Assembly: GCF_001279775.1 (NCBI RefSeq)
Contig: NZ_LGDG01000222.1
Span: 23,951 to 87,950, forward strand
Direction: 5' to 3'
From: Streptomyces sp. MMG1533
GTDB taxonomy: Bacteria; Actinomycetota; Actinomycetes; Streptomycetales; Streptomycetaceae
DNA length: 64,000 bases
This document shows, in pieces, positions 18,988 through 26,877 of this stretch. Position 1 is the first letter of the stretch; each line of letters starts with the position of its first letter. The notes below the pieces were generated by a model. That model was not told where the DNA came from. It saw only the letters and a list, made by a program, of their open reading frames with translations, and did no database searches. The position numbers were made by a program, and so were the translations under genes.

Positions 18988-19026
18988 GGCTCGGCGACGG
19001 CCCGGGGGAAGGGCCGTCGCCGAGCC
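18988..19026 (-). terminator. Strong hairpin, probable terminator
   Basis: GGCTCGGCGACGGCCC and GGGCCGTCGCCGAGCC form a perfect 16-bp stem with a 7-nt loop. It lies beyond the 3' end of the leftward Fe-S operon. No T-run is seen. Confidence 0.6.
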
Positions 19027-19112
19027 ATGATGGTGTGCGCGCCTGCCGTCCCCGTCAGGACGACGCACACCGGGGCCACTTCGAGTAATGGCCCGTCTTG
19101 GGTGACCTGCCG

Positions 19113-19202
19113 TCATGCCCGTACGGCGGTCTTCTCCGGCTTCGTCTCCGCCGGGATGCGGTGCAGGCCCTGGTGGTCGTAAAAGGGGTGAGTGCCGCTC
19201 AT
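19113..19202 (-). CDS. Possible 29-residue protein coupled to the Fe-S protein
   Basis: ATG 19202 overlaps the TGA of the Fe-S gene (ATGA), the same coupling seen in real operons. The peptide begins MSGTHPFYDHQGLHRIP and is basic and His-rich with no membrane segment. It stops at 19113. It could be a small subunit or a translated leader without function. No homologue is recognised. Confidence 0.4.
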   Translation of the reverse strand: MSGTHPFYDHQGLHRIPAETKPEKTAVRA

Positions 19203-20323
19203 GACGTACGGGTCTCTCGGTCGGTGGACGCGGGGCGCCTCGCCGGGGGCTGCCAGCCACCGGTGACTTCCTTGACGGGCTTGTGGGGGAAGCGGCGCCG
19301 GGCGTACTCCTGTGCGTGGGAGTCCGGCAGGACGTACAGGGTTTCCTTCTTGTCCTGGAGCGGTCGCAGGACGGTGTCCATGAAGTTCTTGCGGTCGTCC
19401 AGGTACGGGCCCAGGACGTCCTCGCCGGCGGGGCAGACGGCGAGGCAGTAGCCGGACTTGTAGCCGGGCGGAGAGCTCAGGCTCTGCCACATGGAGGCGC
19501 TCTCGGAGTCGGTGACCCGGGATCGGTAGTCGGCGGCGTCCTCGCTGTCGGCCACGGTCTGCGCCCAGTCGGTGAACCCGCTCATGAACTCGCGGTAGTT
19601 GTGGGTGGTGCAGGCCAGCGCGTCGAAGGCGCCGTCCTTGGCGATGGCGCCGACCGGGCAGGCGGCGACGCACAACTTGCAGTCGATGCAGGGGCTGTAG
19701 TTCAGCGCCTGCCCGTACTCGCTCACCTCCGCGTCCACCAGGACGGTGACCAGGAGGACGAAGCTGCCGAACTTCGGGTGGATGACGTTGCGGTGCAGGC
19801 CCATCACGCCGAGCCCGGCGGCCACCGCGACTGTCTTGTGCGCCACCACCCAGATCCGTTCGCTGGGGAAGCGGTCCATCTCCTGGGGGAAGCCGACGGA
19901 CGGATTGAGTGCGCGGTAGCCGGCGTCCTGGAGTGCTCGGGTGACGCTGCGGGCGGCGTGGTTGGCCTGTTCGTCGGTCTGGTGGAACTCCTGGTTGGCC
20001 ACGCTGCGGGCGGGGGAGCGGCAGTTGTCGCGGTTCATCCGGACCGCCATCGCGATCAGGGTGCGGGTGCCGGGCAACGCGGACAGCGCGTGCTCGCGCT
20101 CGCCGGCCAGGTCCGGGTGGTCCAGGCTGACCGCGGCGACGTCGTCCGCCCCGGCCGCCAGGCACAGCTCGCGCAGCCAGGCCGCGTCGATCACCGCGGG
20201 CGGGCGGCCCACGTCACTGGTCCTGCGCCGGGCGAGTACGGCCCGTACCGACGGGTGGGCCGCCAGCTTCGCCGGAAGCGGGGGATGAGTGGGTTGCCCC
20301 TCGGTGTCACGCGCGGCAGTCAT
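19199..20323 (-). CDS. 4Fe-4S protein related to reductive dehalogenase / QueG-type reductases
   Basis: A 374-residue protein; ATG 20323 has AGGAG upstream. The C-terminal half has CIDCKLCVAACPVGAI and a second cluster segment CLAVCPAGEDVLG, i.e. two 4Fe-4S clusters. The middle (LGVMGLHRNVIHPKFGSFVLLVTVLVD) resembles the cobalamin-binding region of reductive dehalogenase and epoxyqueuosine reductase proteins. No Tat signal is visible, so it is likely cytoplasmic. Paired palindromes at 20369-20407 lie about 46 bp upstream. It may reduce a halogenated or quinone-like compound; this is inference from family only. Confidence 0.75.
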   Translation of the reverse strand: MTAARDTEGQPTHPPLPAKLAAHPSVRAVLARRRTSDVGRPPAVIDAAWLRELCLAAGADDVAAVSLDHPDLAGEREHALSALPGTRTLIAMAVRMNRDNCRSPARSVANQEFHQTDEQANHAARSVTRALQDAGYRALNPSVGFPQEMDRFPSERIWVVAHKTVAVAAGLGVMGLHRNVIHPKFGSFVLLVTVLVDAEVSEYGQALNYSPCIDCKLCVAACPVGAIAKDGAFDALACTTHNYREFMSGFTDWAQTVADSEDAADYRSRVTDSESASMWQSLSSPPGYKSGYCLAVCPAGEDVLGPYLDDRKNFMDTVLRPLQDKKETLYVLPDSHAQEYARRRFPHKPVKEVTGGWQPPARRPASTDRETRTS

Positions 20324-20368
20324 CCGTGCTCCTGGGGGTGCGGGTACAAGCCTCGCCACCACGGGCGA

Positions 20369-20407
20369 GAAACCGATCAGTTTCACCACCGTAAACCGAT
20401 CGGTTTT
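20369..20407. promoter_or_regulatory. Paired palindromic operators upstream of the Fe-S gene
   Basis: GAAACCGATCAGTTTC (20369-20384) and TAAACCGATCGGTTTT (20392-20407); centres 23 bp apart. The pair closely copies 17733-17772, including the same A-for-G change in the first site. The remaining sequence to 20626 shows no gene. Confidence 0.8.
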
Positions 20408-20626
20408 CGCGCGCAAGCCCAAGCGGCGAGCCTCTCCTGCGGACTGTCGATCAGGTTCCTCGCGGGCGTCGGCGATCGATCGTCAGGCGATCAGGGCTCA
20501 GCCCGCGAGTCAGGCCCTCGGCCGGCAACGGGCGTGGGGGGACCCCATGGGAGTTGCTCGGCCGCCGGGGGGCGGCTGCGACCAGCCGAGCGCATCGCTC
20601 GCCGCAGCTGTTCGTCACGCGATGCG

Positions 20627-21196
20627 TCAGCGCATGTCCGCCGCATCGAGCAGGGCGGCCACGGTGGGGGCGACGAGCCCGGCCTGCGTGTCGGCTTTGA
20701 TTCCCGCACGGGCGCTGGCGCCGTCGAAGACCAGGATCAGCTGCCGGGCCAGCAGGTCCGGGTCGCTCGCCCCGCCCTGTTCGGCCTCGGTGCGGAAGAA
20801 GGTTGTGAGGTTCTCCTTGACCCGATGGGCCACCCGGCTCGCCGGGTGGCTCGGGTCCTTGAGCTCGATCTGTACGACGAGGTACCGGCAGCCCTGGAAG
20901 TCGGGTGCACCCGCCTGCGCCTCCGCCTGTTCGAAGACATGCAGGATCCGCTCGCGGGGCGGACGGTTGTCGTCCGTCGCGGGAAGGAGTGCCGTCACAT
21001 AGGCGGAGGCGCGTTCCTCCAGGCTCGCCGCCAGCAGTTCGCCTTTGCTCTCGAACAGCTTGTACATGGAGCGCTTGGACACCCCCGCCGCCTTGCACAG
21101 CGTGTCGACGCCGATGTTGACGCCGTCTCGGTAGGTGAGCGTGGCCGCTGCCTCCAGCAGTCGCTCTCGGGAGCTCGGCATTGCTTCGGTGGTCAT
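20627..21196 (-). CDS. TetR-family transcriptional regulator, paralogue B
   Basis: A 189-residue protein with HTH SSRERLLEAAATLTYRDGVN and CKAAGVSKRSMYKLFESKGELL. I count roughly 38 differences from the regulator at 18354-18923, about 80% identity, same length and no gaps. The recognition-helix region is unchanged, so both probably bind the same palindrome. A single perfect site lies about 32 bp upstream (21228-21243), matching the spacing of paralogue A. Confidence 0.9.
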   Translation of the reverse strand: MTTEAMPSSRERLLEAAATLTYRDGVNIGVDTLCKAAGVSKRSMYKLFESKGELLAASLEERASAYVTALLPATDDNRPPRERILHVFEQAEAQAGAPDFQGCRYLVVQIELKDPSHPASRVAHRVKENLTTFFRTEAEQGGASDPDLLARQLILVFDGASARAGIKADTQAGLVAPTVAALLDAADMR

Positions 21197-21227
21197 ATTG
21201 CGAGGTTAACTCGATTCCGGCCCATGG

Positions 21228-21243
21228 GAAACCGATCGGTTTA
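21228..21243. promoter_or_regulatory. Palindromic operator upstream of TetR paralogue B
   Basis: GAAACCGATCGGTTTA, perfect 14-bp core at 21229-21242. Same distance from the start codon as in paralogue A. The rest of 21197-21501 contains only the terminator at 21431-21477. Confidence 0.75.
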
Positions 21244-21430
21244 CGATGCTGGCCGGGGTGCGCTACGGCGCCGCCCACGGTTGAGTCGGTTCGGCGCCGC
21301 CGCCGTGGTCTCCAGAATGGCCGGTGTGTCTCGCCGGCCTCGGAAGCTCGGCCCCCATCGTGCGTGCCCTCGACCGGCGATGATGGGTTTGCTGAGGACG
21401 GAACGCGCGGGACCGTCTCGGAGATGCCCC

Positions 21431-21477
21431 TGTCCTGCGCTGATGTGTGCCTGGAGGGCACCAATCAGCGCAGGACA
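21431..21477 (-). terminator. Hairpin terminator of the MFS gene
   Basis: TGTCCTGCGCTGAT and ATCAGCGCAGGACA form a 14-bp stem, with an inner GTGCC/GGCAC stem. It lies just after the 3' end of the leftward exporter gene. Confidence 0.65.
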
Positions 21478-21501
21478 TTTCTCACCACGGTGGATTCGGA
21501 C

Positions 21502-23001
21502 TCAGTGGGCGATCACAGGCTCGCCCTCCGACGGCGCCAGAGCTGAATTCGGCATCAGGAACGCCGTGAGCACCGCGCCGACCACGAAGATCCCGGCGCC
21601 CCATGCCAGGGTGGCCGTGTAGCTCTCGACCCCGGCCTGGGCCATGGTCAGTGCGCCCGGCTTGTGCGAGGAGAGGTAGTCGGTCGCGGCCGATGAGGCA
21701 ACGGTGGTCAGCAGCGCCGTGCTGATCGAGCCGCCCACCTGCTGGCTGGTGTTGATCAGTGCCGAGGCGACGCCCGCGTCCTCGTGGTGCACGCCTGCGG
21801 TCGCACCCTGGAACGAGGTGGTCATCACCGCACCGATACCGAGACCCAACAGGATCATGCCCGGCATGATGTCGGCGATGTAGCCGCTGTCCAGCGTGAG
21901 CCGGGTCAGCAGGGCCATGCCGGACGCGGAGACCAGGAAGCCGGCGCTGACCACGACCTTCGGGCCGACCTTGGGCAACAGTAGCGAAGGCACCGTGGTC
22001 GACGAGGCGACGATGCCCCCGACCATCGGCAGGAAGGACAGACCGGCCTCGATCGGCGAGTAGCCGATGCTGGCCTCCAGGTAGTAGGTCAGGAACAGGA
22101 AGATCGAGAACATCCCCATGCCCAGGACGAACACGGCCAGGAACGAACCACCTCGGGTCCGGTCCAGCACGACTCGCAGCGGCAGCAGCGGATGCGCGAC
22201 CCTGAGCTCCAGCCAGGCGAATGCCGCGAGCAGCACCACGCCGCTGATCATGGAGCCGAGGGCGACCGGGTCGGTCCAGCTGGTGGATTCGACGTGCGCG
22301 AACCCGTAGACGATGCCGAACAGCGCGGCGCTCACCACGACGGTGCCAGGAATGTCGATCTTGGGTCGTTCGGTGACCACGGGCTTGGCCAGCAACAGCA
22401 ACGCGCCGACCAGTGCGACGCCCGCGAAAATGACGTTCACGTACATCACCCAACGCCACGACGCCCATTCGGTGAGCATGCCGCCGAGCAGGAGTCCGAC
22501 CGCGGCACCCGCACCGGACAACGCACTGAAGATGCCGAAGGCTTTCGGCCTTTCGGCCGGGTCGGTGAAGGTCACGCTGAGCAGCGAGAGCGCCGCGGGC
22601 GCGAGCAGTGCGGCGAACAGTCCCTGGGCCACACGTGCCGCGACGAGTATGTCGAAGCTGCCGGCCGCGCCGCCGACGACGGATGCGGCCGCGAAACCGA
22701 TCAGGCCGGTCACGAAGGTCGTACGTCGACCGAACAGGTCACCGAGTCGGCCCCCGAGCAGCAACAGGCTGCCGAACGCCAAGGCGTACCCAGTGATGAC
22801 CCACTGCCGGCTGCCGTCACTGAAACCGAGGTCATGTTGCGCTTCGGGCAGGGCGATGTTCACGACGGTCGCATCGAGCGTGACCATGAGCTGTGCCACG
22901 CCCAGCACGACGAGCACCCACCAGCGCACGGCATGTGAGCCGCGGCGGCCCGAGTCTGTTTTCCCGGAAGCGGGCGCTCCGCGGTCGAAGGTGGTACTCA
23001 C
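21502..23001 (-). CDS. MFS drug exporter, DHA2 (14-TM) family
   Basis: A 499-residue protein; GTG 23001 with GAGGAG upstream. Hallmarks include MVTLDATVVNIALPEAQ in TM1, GGRLGDLFGRRTTF (motif A) and GLLLGGMLTEWASWRWVMYVN (motif C region). The family exports drugs, antiseptics or natural products by proton antiport across the inner membrane. Two palindromes at 23041-23082 sit directly upstream, the best-preserved pair in the island. It is therefore likely the effector of the TetR regulon, expelling the compound that induces it. Confidence 0.9.
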   Translation of the reverse strand: MSTTFDRGAPASGKTDSGRRGSHAVRWWVLVVLGVAQLMVTLDATVVNIALPEAQHDLGFSDGSRQWVITGYALAFGSLLLLGGRLGDLFGRRTTFVTGLIGFAAASVVGGAAGSFDILVAARVAQGLFAALLAPAALSLLSVTFTDPAERPKAFGIFSALSGAGAAVGLLLGGMLTEWASWRWVMYVNVIFAGVALVGALLLLAKPVVTERPKIDIPGTVVVSAALFGIVYGFAHVESTSWTDPVALGSMISGVVLLAAFAWLELRVAHPLLPLRVVLDRTRGGSFLAVFVLGMGMFSIFLFLTYYLEASIGYSPIEAGLSFLPMVGGIVASSTTVPSLLLPKVGPKVVVSAGFLVSASGMALLTRLTLDSGYIADIMPGMILLGLGIGAVMTTSFQGATAGVHHEDAGVASALINTSQQVGGSISTALLTTVASSAATDYLSSHKPGALTMAQAGVESYTATLAWGAGIFVVGAVLTAFLMPNSALAPSEGEPVIAH

Positions 23002-23040
23002 TTTTCTCCTCAGTCGCTGGGCATGGGCCGACCCTCGGTC

Positions 23041-23082
23041 GGAAACCGATCGGTTTCCACCTAGGAAAACAGATCGGTTTCC
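23041..23082. promoter_or_regulatory. Paired palindromic operators upstream of the MFS exporter
   Basis: GGAAACCGATCGGTTTCC (23041-23058, perfect 18-bp palindrome) and GGAAAACAGATCGGTTTCC (23064-23082, one core mismatch). Centres 24 bp apart. Confidence 0.8.
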
Positions 23083-23767
23083 TCGGTGCAAGTGAACGTG
23101 TCGCATCCGGCCTGGGAGTGACCCGACAGGGGTGAAGTCCGCGTAGGCCGACGGCGCTGCCTCGGCCGGCCCCTGGTCGTTCGGTGTCGACGCCTTGTGT
23201 CGCACCTTCAAGACCGAGCGCGACCGCCGCGACCACCGGTCTTGCCGACCTCTTGACCATGAAGGGAAACCGCCTCGAATGCGCGACCTCGTCTCCGGCG
23301 GCGTGGTGACCGTGGACCCGGCCGCCGGGCCCAAGCGGGCGCTCGGGTTCTCCGTGGCGGCCATCACGATCCGCGACCTGAAGATGGCCGTGCCCGTCGG
23401 CCCGCAGATCCCGGCACATCCGCGGAGGGCCCGGCTCGACATCCGCGCTGCGAGGCGATCGCATCGCCATGTGCGTCGATCCGCGCTGCGAGCGATCGCA
23501 TCACCATGTGCGTCGAGAGCCTGACGGGCACCCTCTCCGGCCTCGAAGGCGTCCCCTTGCCTCCGGTCCTCCGCCTCCACCTCGCGCCCGACACCGTCCC
23601 GGAGTGGCTCTACGACACGGTCGGGAAGCTCGACCTCAAGCTCCAACTGGGCTTGGACGACGCCGACATCGACCAGGCAGGACAGGTAGGCGGAGAGCTC
23701 GTCATCCCAGGCATCCACGGGTACGGAACGCCCCGGTGAAGTCGGGGGCCTGCCGGGCTTGCGCCTG
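23083..23767. other. Gene-poor stretch with a tandem duplication
   Basis: No complete gene is seen. Short frames such as RALGFSVAAITIRDLKM and SGLEGVPLPPVLRLHLAPD look like fragments but are interrupted. They flank the 37-bp tandem duplication at 23442-23516. Confidence 0.45.
23442..23516. repeat. Imperfect tandem repeat, two copies of about 38 bp
   Basis: Both copies start TCCGCGCTGCGAG and end CATGTGCGTCGA; copy two lacks one G and has one substitution. Likely slippage or remnant of a degenerating gene. Confidence 0.75.
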
Positions 23768-23807
23768 GAAACCGATCGGTTTACCTTAGTGGATACCGAT
23801 CGGTTTC
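23768..23807. promoter_or_regulatory. Paired palindromic operators upstream of the hydrolase
   Basis: GAAACCGATCGGTTTA (23768-23783, perfect core) and GATACCGATCGGTTTC (23792-23807, one mismatch); centres 24 bp apart. The sequence just downstream (TTCTCCGGTGAGAGTCATGA) repeats the leader of the SDR at 15625. Confidence 0.8.
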
Positions 23808-23869
23808 TCATTCTCCGGTGAGAGTCATGACCGTTTTGGTAATCCCCTCAGACACAAGGAGTCGGCGAG

Positions 23870-24748
23870 ATGCCCAGCCAAGAGTCACGTCCCACGATTC
23901 GCATTCCGGGGACCACCAGCCACACCATCGCCCCGCGCGCGGGATCTGTCGGCCGCGAGGGAACGCTGCGCTATCTCAAGGCGGGCACCGGCGCCCCCCT
24001 GGTCCTGCTGCACACCGTGCGCACCCAGGCCGAGCACTTCCGCCACCTCATCCCGCTGATCGCGGACCGGTACACCGTGTACGCCCTCGACCTGCCGGGG
24101 ATGGGCTACTCCGAGATCGTGCCCGGGGCGTCGTACGACGAGCCCGCGATGCGTGCGGGCGTCGAGCGGCTGCTGACCGAACTCGACCTGAATGACGTGA
24201 CGTTGGTCGGGGAGTCCATGGGCGCGGTGCTCGCCCTGACCGCCGCGGCCGATCTCCCGGAGCGGGTACGACGCGTCGCCGCGGTCAACACGTACGACTT
24301 CCGCGGCGGAATCGCCCGCTCAAGTCTTCTCGCCCGTGTAGTGGTCAGCGGTGTCCTCGCGCCCGGCGTGGGCCCCGTGATCGCCGGGGTCGAGCCCAAG
24401 CCCGCCCTCCGCACGATCCTTCAAGGCGGCCTCGGCGACAAGAGCGCGCTGCGCGAGGACTACATGGACGAACTCCTCCAGGTGGGCAGCCGCCCCGGCT
24501 ACCCGACCGTCGCCCGGGCCGTGTACCAGGCCCTGCCCAGCCTCATCGCGGCCCGCTCGCGCTACCCCGAGGTCAAGGCGCCCGTCCACCTCGTCTACGG
24601 GGAGAAGGACTGGTCCCGGCCCTCGGACCGGGAGGCCAACAAGAAGCTGCTGCCCGCCGCCGAGTTCACGCAGGTGCCGAAGGCCGGCCACTTCATCGCC
24701 CTGGAACGGCCTGATGTGCTGGCCGACCTGCTGAACGCGGTGGCCTGA
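23870..24748 (+). CDS. Alpha/beta-hydrolase
   Basis: A 292-residue protein, ATG 23870, AAGGAG upstream. Fold markers are LVLLHTVRTQAEHF (oxyanion region), the nucleophile elbow VGESMGAVLA, VYGEKDWSRPSD with the acid, and PKAGHFIALERPD with the catalytic His. The family hydrolyses esters, epoxides, haloalkanes or similar; substrate not predictable. It is under the paired palindromes at 23768-23807. An upstream ATG at 23827 within the duplicated leader opens a different short frame and is not the start. Confidence 0.85.
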   Translation: MPSQESRPTIRIPGTTSHTIAPRAGSVGREGTLRYLKAGTGAPLVLLHTVRTQAEHFRHLIPLIADRYTVYALDLPGMGYSEIVPGASYDEPAMRAGVERLLTELDLNDVTLVGESMGAVLALTAAADLPERVRRVAAVNTYDFRGGIARSSLLARVVVSGVLAPGVGPVIAGVEPKPALRTILQGGLGDKSALREDYMDELLQVGSRPGYPTVARAVYQALPSLIAARSRYPEVKAPVHLVYGEKDWSRPSDREANKKLLPAAEFTQVPKAGHFIALERPDVLADLLNAVA

Positions 24749-24784
24749 CCGTCCCGAGAGCGCCGTGGCCACCCCCGTTCGGGT

Positions 24785-24963
24785 GTGGTGCGTGACCGGG
24801 ACCGGGTCGCGGACGTCACCGGTGTGGTCTCCGTCGGACAGTACCCGGCCATCAGCGGAGAGGACCTGGCCGAGGCGTTCAGCACCCGGCTCGGGCGGAC
24901 CGTGACCTACGAGGCGACCGACCCCCACGCCTTCTTCGCGCCGCTCGCTCCCGCGATGGGCGA
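24785..24963 (+). pseudogene. Fragment of an NmrA-like NAD(P)-binding protein
   Basis: About 60 codons include VVSVGQYPAISGEDLAEAF and LGRTVTYEATDPHAF, which resemble the C-terminal part of NmrA/atypical SDR proteins. There is no Rossmann N-terminus upstream. Probably a remnant. Confidence 0.5.
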
Positions 24964-25275
24964 GCAACCTGGAAGGTCGTCCCAGCGGTCGGCGGTACCG
25001 GTCTGGATCGCGTAGCAGAGGCGTTCGTTGGGGCCGTCGTAGAGCACCGGGCCGATCGAGGCGCCGATGGCGCGCAGGTGGGCCAAGGTCAGAAGACCGA
25101 CCTCCGCAGACGTTCGTACGAGATCCCACTCGTCGCCGACTCGCAGCAGGCGCAGTCCGGGAACCGGTCGCAGGCACTGCTCTTCGTGAGGTGCTGGGAG
25201 ACCTGGTGCCTGCGTAAGGTCGCGGTCGGCGTGTTGCGCGCTTGGAGATTCTGGTGCGGGACTTGCCGTACATGA
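24964..25275. other. Stretch of gene fragments without an intact gene
   Basis: On the minus strand, LRAIGASIGPVLYDGPNERL then CYAIQTGTADRWDDLP (about 24965-25080) looks like a fragment of a small Streptomyces primase/polymerase-type or regulatory protein. The remainder shows nothing recognisable. Confidence 0.35.
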
Positions 25276-26022
25276 TCAGCCGAAGAACAGCGTCGCCCAA
25301 GGCTGAGCCGGAACCATACCGCCGTGGTGTGAGCACGCACCTCGTCGGCCGATTGAAGTGGACGGCCATCCGTCGGCGCAGTGAGCAGGCGACGGCATCT
25401 CGACCCGCCTGACTTCGGTGGGCGCCCGTTCTATCCGGGAGGCAGCGGCGGCGAAATCGTCCCCGAAGCACTCTCGGTGATCGAGAACAACACGTGCTGC
25501 CTGCCCGGCCAAGGCCCGCTTCTCGGAGTACGCCCTGGATATGTCCAGCCCGGTCGCGGAGATGGCGTCGAGGCTTCCCAGGTCTTCGGGGAACTCGGCC
25601 CCGAGCTGCAGGATGCTGATGTTCGGATCGCCGGCGAACACCATGGGAATCCGCACGGCGCGGGCCTTGTCGCTCAGGGCCAGTGCCTGGGTCCGGTGTG
25701 GCCGGCACATGGACTCGTGCTCATCGTCCTTCCATCCGCTCCAGATGCCGACACCGAGGCCGGCGAACACGGCCACGGTGACGAGGGCGACCACAGTAAG
25801 GATGGCCCGTCGCTCCCGTTCCGCCTGCTGTCTTGCTCTCTCGGCCCGAGCCCTCGCCTCCTCTGCGGCGGCTTCGCGCTCTGCTCCAGTGGCATGGTGT
25901 CGGCAGCCCTTCCCGATCTCCTGTGGGAGCTTGCATGGCGTCCCCTTCTTCGTGGGGCGACCACAGCGCGCTGCCGTTCGGCGCCTTCGGGAACGGTCGT
26001 ACCTGGTGGGCATGCCGGGCAT
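25276..26022 (-). CDS. Single-pass membrane protein with Cys/His knuckle and coiled coil
   Basis: A 248-residue protein starting at ATG 26022 (or 26013). The N-terminus has RCGRPTKKGTPCKLP then GKGCRHH, a CxxxxxxxxC...CxHH pattern resembling a small zinc knuckle. An Ala/Glu/Arg-rich coiled coil follows (EREAAAEEARARAERARQQA), then one membrane segment (ILTVVALVTVAVFAGLGVGI) and a soluble C-terminal domain of about 130 residues. The knuckle would face the cytoplasm, the tail the outside. It is the gene nearest the tRNA att site in the island. No integrase or excisionase similarity is seen. Confidence 0.65.
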   Translation of the reverse strand: MPGMPTRYDRSRRRRTAARCGRPTKKGTPCKLPQEIGKGCRHHATGAEREAAAEEARARAERARQQAERERRAILTVVALVTVAVFAGLGVGIWSGWKDDEHESMCRPHRTQALALSDKARAVRIPMVFAGDPNISILQLGAEFPEDLGSLDAISATGLDISRAYSEKRALAGQAARVVLDHRECFGDDFAAAASRIERAPTEVRRVEMPSPAHCADGWPSTSIGRRGACSHHGGMVPAQPWATLFFG

Positions 26023-26250
26023 TGTGAACCACCCGGCGACACCGGCGCCGCGCAACCGGCCCTTTGCGTAAGCGACTTGGTCGCCATTTGCTCGACCTGC
26101 GGCGCGGGTCACATTAAATGCGTCTCCATTTGAGACGAACGAGGGCTGGGTGGTGCAAAGTGATGCCCGGAGACCCTGGAGATGGCTGCTCGACCCCGAC
26201 TTAGGGCACGTAGAGGGCACGCAACCCTCAAATTGGACTAGACAACAAAC

Positions 26251-26277
26251 AAACCCCAGGCCGATGACCTGGGGTTT
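26251..26277 (-). terminator. Terminator of tRNA-Gly
   Basis: AAACCCCAGG and CCTGGGGTTT form a 10-bp perfect stem with a 7-nt loop, just 3' of the tRNA. A mutated copy lies beside the att duplicate at 15074-15099. Confidence 0.8.
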
Positions 26278-26282
26278 CATCA

Positions 26283-26356
26283 TGGAGCGGGTGACGAGAA
26301 TCGAACTCGCGCTCTCAGCTTGGGAAGCTGATGTTCTACCATTAAACTACACCCGC
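26283..26356 (-). tRNA. tRNA-Gly (anticodon CCC), CCA encoded
   Basis: The minus strand folds as a 71-nt tRNA plus CCA. Acceptor GCGGGTG pairs with CACCCGC; the anticodon stem TCAGC/GCTGA encloses TTCCCAA (anticodon CCC); the T-loop contains GTTCGATTC. Its 3' half (26283-26328) is duplicated at 15106-15151, so it is the attachment site of the neighbouring island. Confidence 0.95.
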
Positions 26357-26628
26357 GAAAGACGCCGGTTGGGACCGGTGTCGGAACGCACGGTCACTTT
26401 ACCTCATGCCCGGCCCCTGGCGCTGAAGCCGTGGGGCCGCAGTGCGTTTCGGGGGTGTGACGGGGCTGCGGGGGGCCGGAGTTGGGGCGTACGGTGGAGA
26501 CGTGGGAGAGGGGCCGGGTGGGTCGGAGTGCCGCCTGGAGAGTCGTCTCTTTGATCCCGTAACGTGGCATTTGTCGTCTGGCAAGCAGCAGCCCGACGCG
26601 GCTCTTGGGGAAGGGACTCTTGGACTTG

Positions 26629-26793
26629 ATGGAGCGCACCGTCGTCCGTTGTGCCGATGGGCACGTGTTCAGCACCGCTTCGTTCCCGATGCAGCAGGCC
26701 GAGCGGCTCGGTCCCGGACGGCTCGTCCGGTGTCCTCGGTGTGCCCGGCTCCGCAGTGTGGTGCCGGTGGCGTTGGAGAAGCAGAAGCAGTAG
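26629..26793 (+). CDS. Small zinc-ribbon-like protein
   Basis: A 54-residue protein starting MERTVVRCADGHVFSTASFP; TTG 26605 or 26620 are possible earlier starts. It has one Cys and a His in RCADGH, then RCPRCARLRSV, giving a C-x-x-x-H...CxxC pattern suitable for one zinc. It lies just beyond the tRNA, outside the island, and ahead of dcd. The function is unknown; a nucleic-acid-binding ribbon is possible. Confidence 0.6.
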   Translation: MERTVVRCADGHVFSTASFPMQQAERLGPGRLVRCPRCARLRSVVPVALEKQKQ

Positions 26794-26877
26794 ATGCAGT
26801 AGTCGTAACAGAGAGCAGCACTGACGCGCGGGCCGTCCGGTTGTGGTCGGTCCGCGCGTCTTGCGTATCCTCGGGGC

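Noticed and set aside
22685..22705. A GAAACCGATCAG half-site inside the MFS gene
   Set aside because: Only half of the palindrome is present, within coding sequence; likely chance.
23827..23868. ATG in the duplicated leader as start of the hydrolase
   Set aside because: It is out of frame with the hydrolase; ATG 23870 has a good RBS and starts the family-like sequence.
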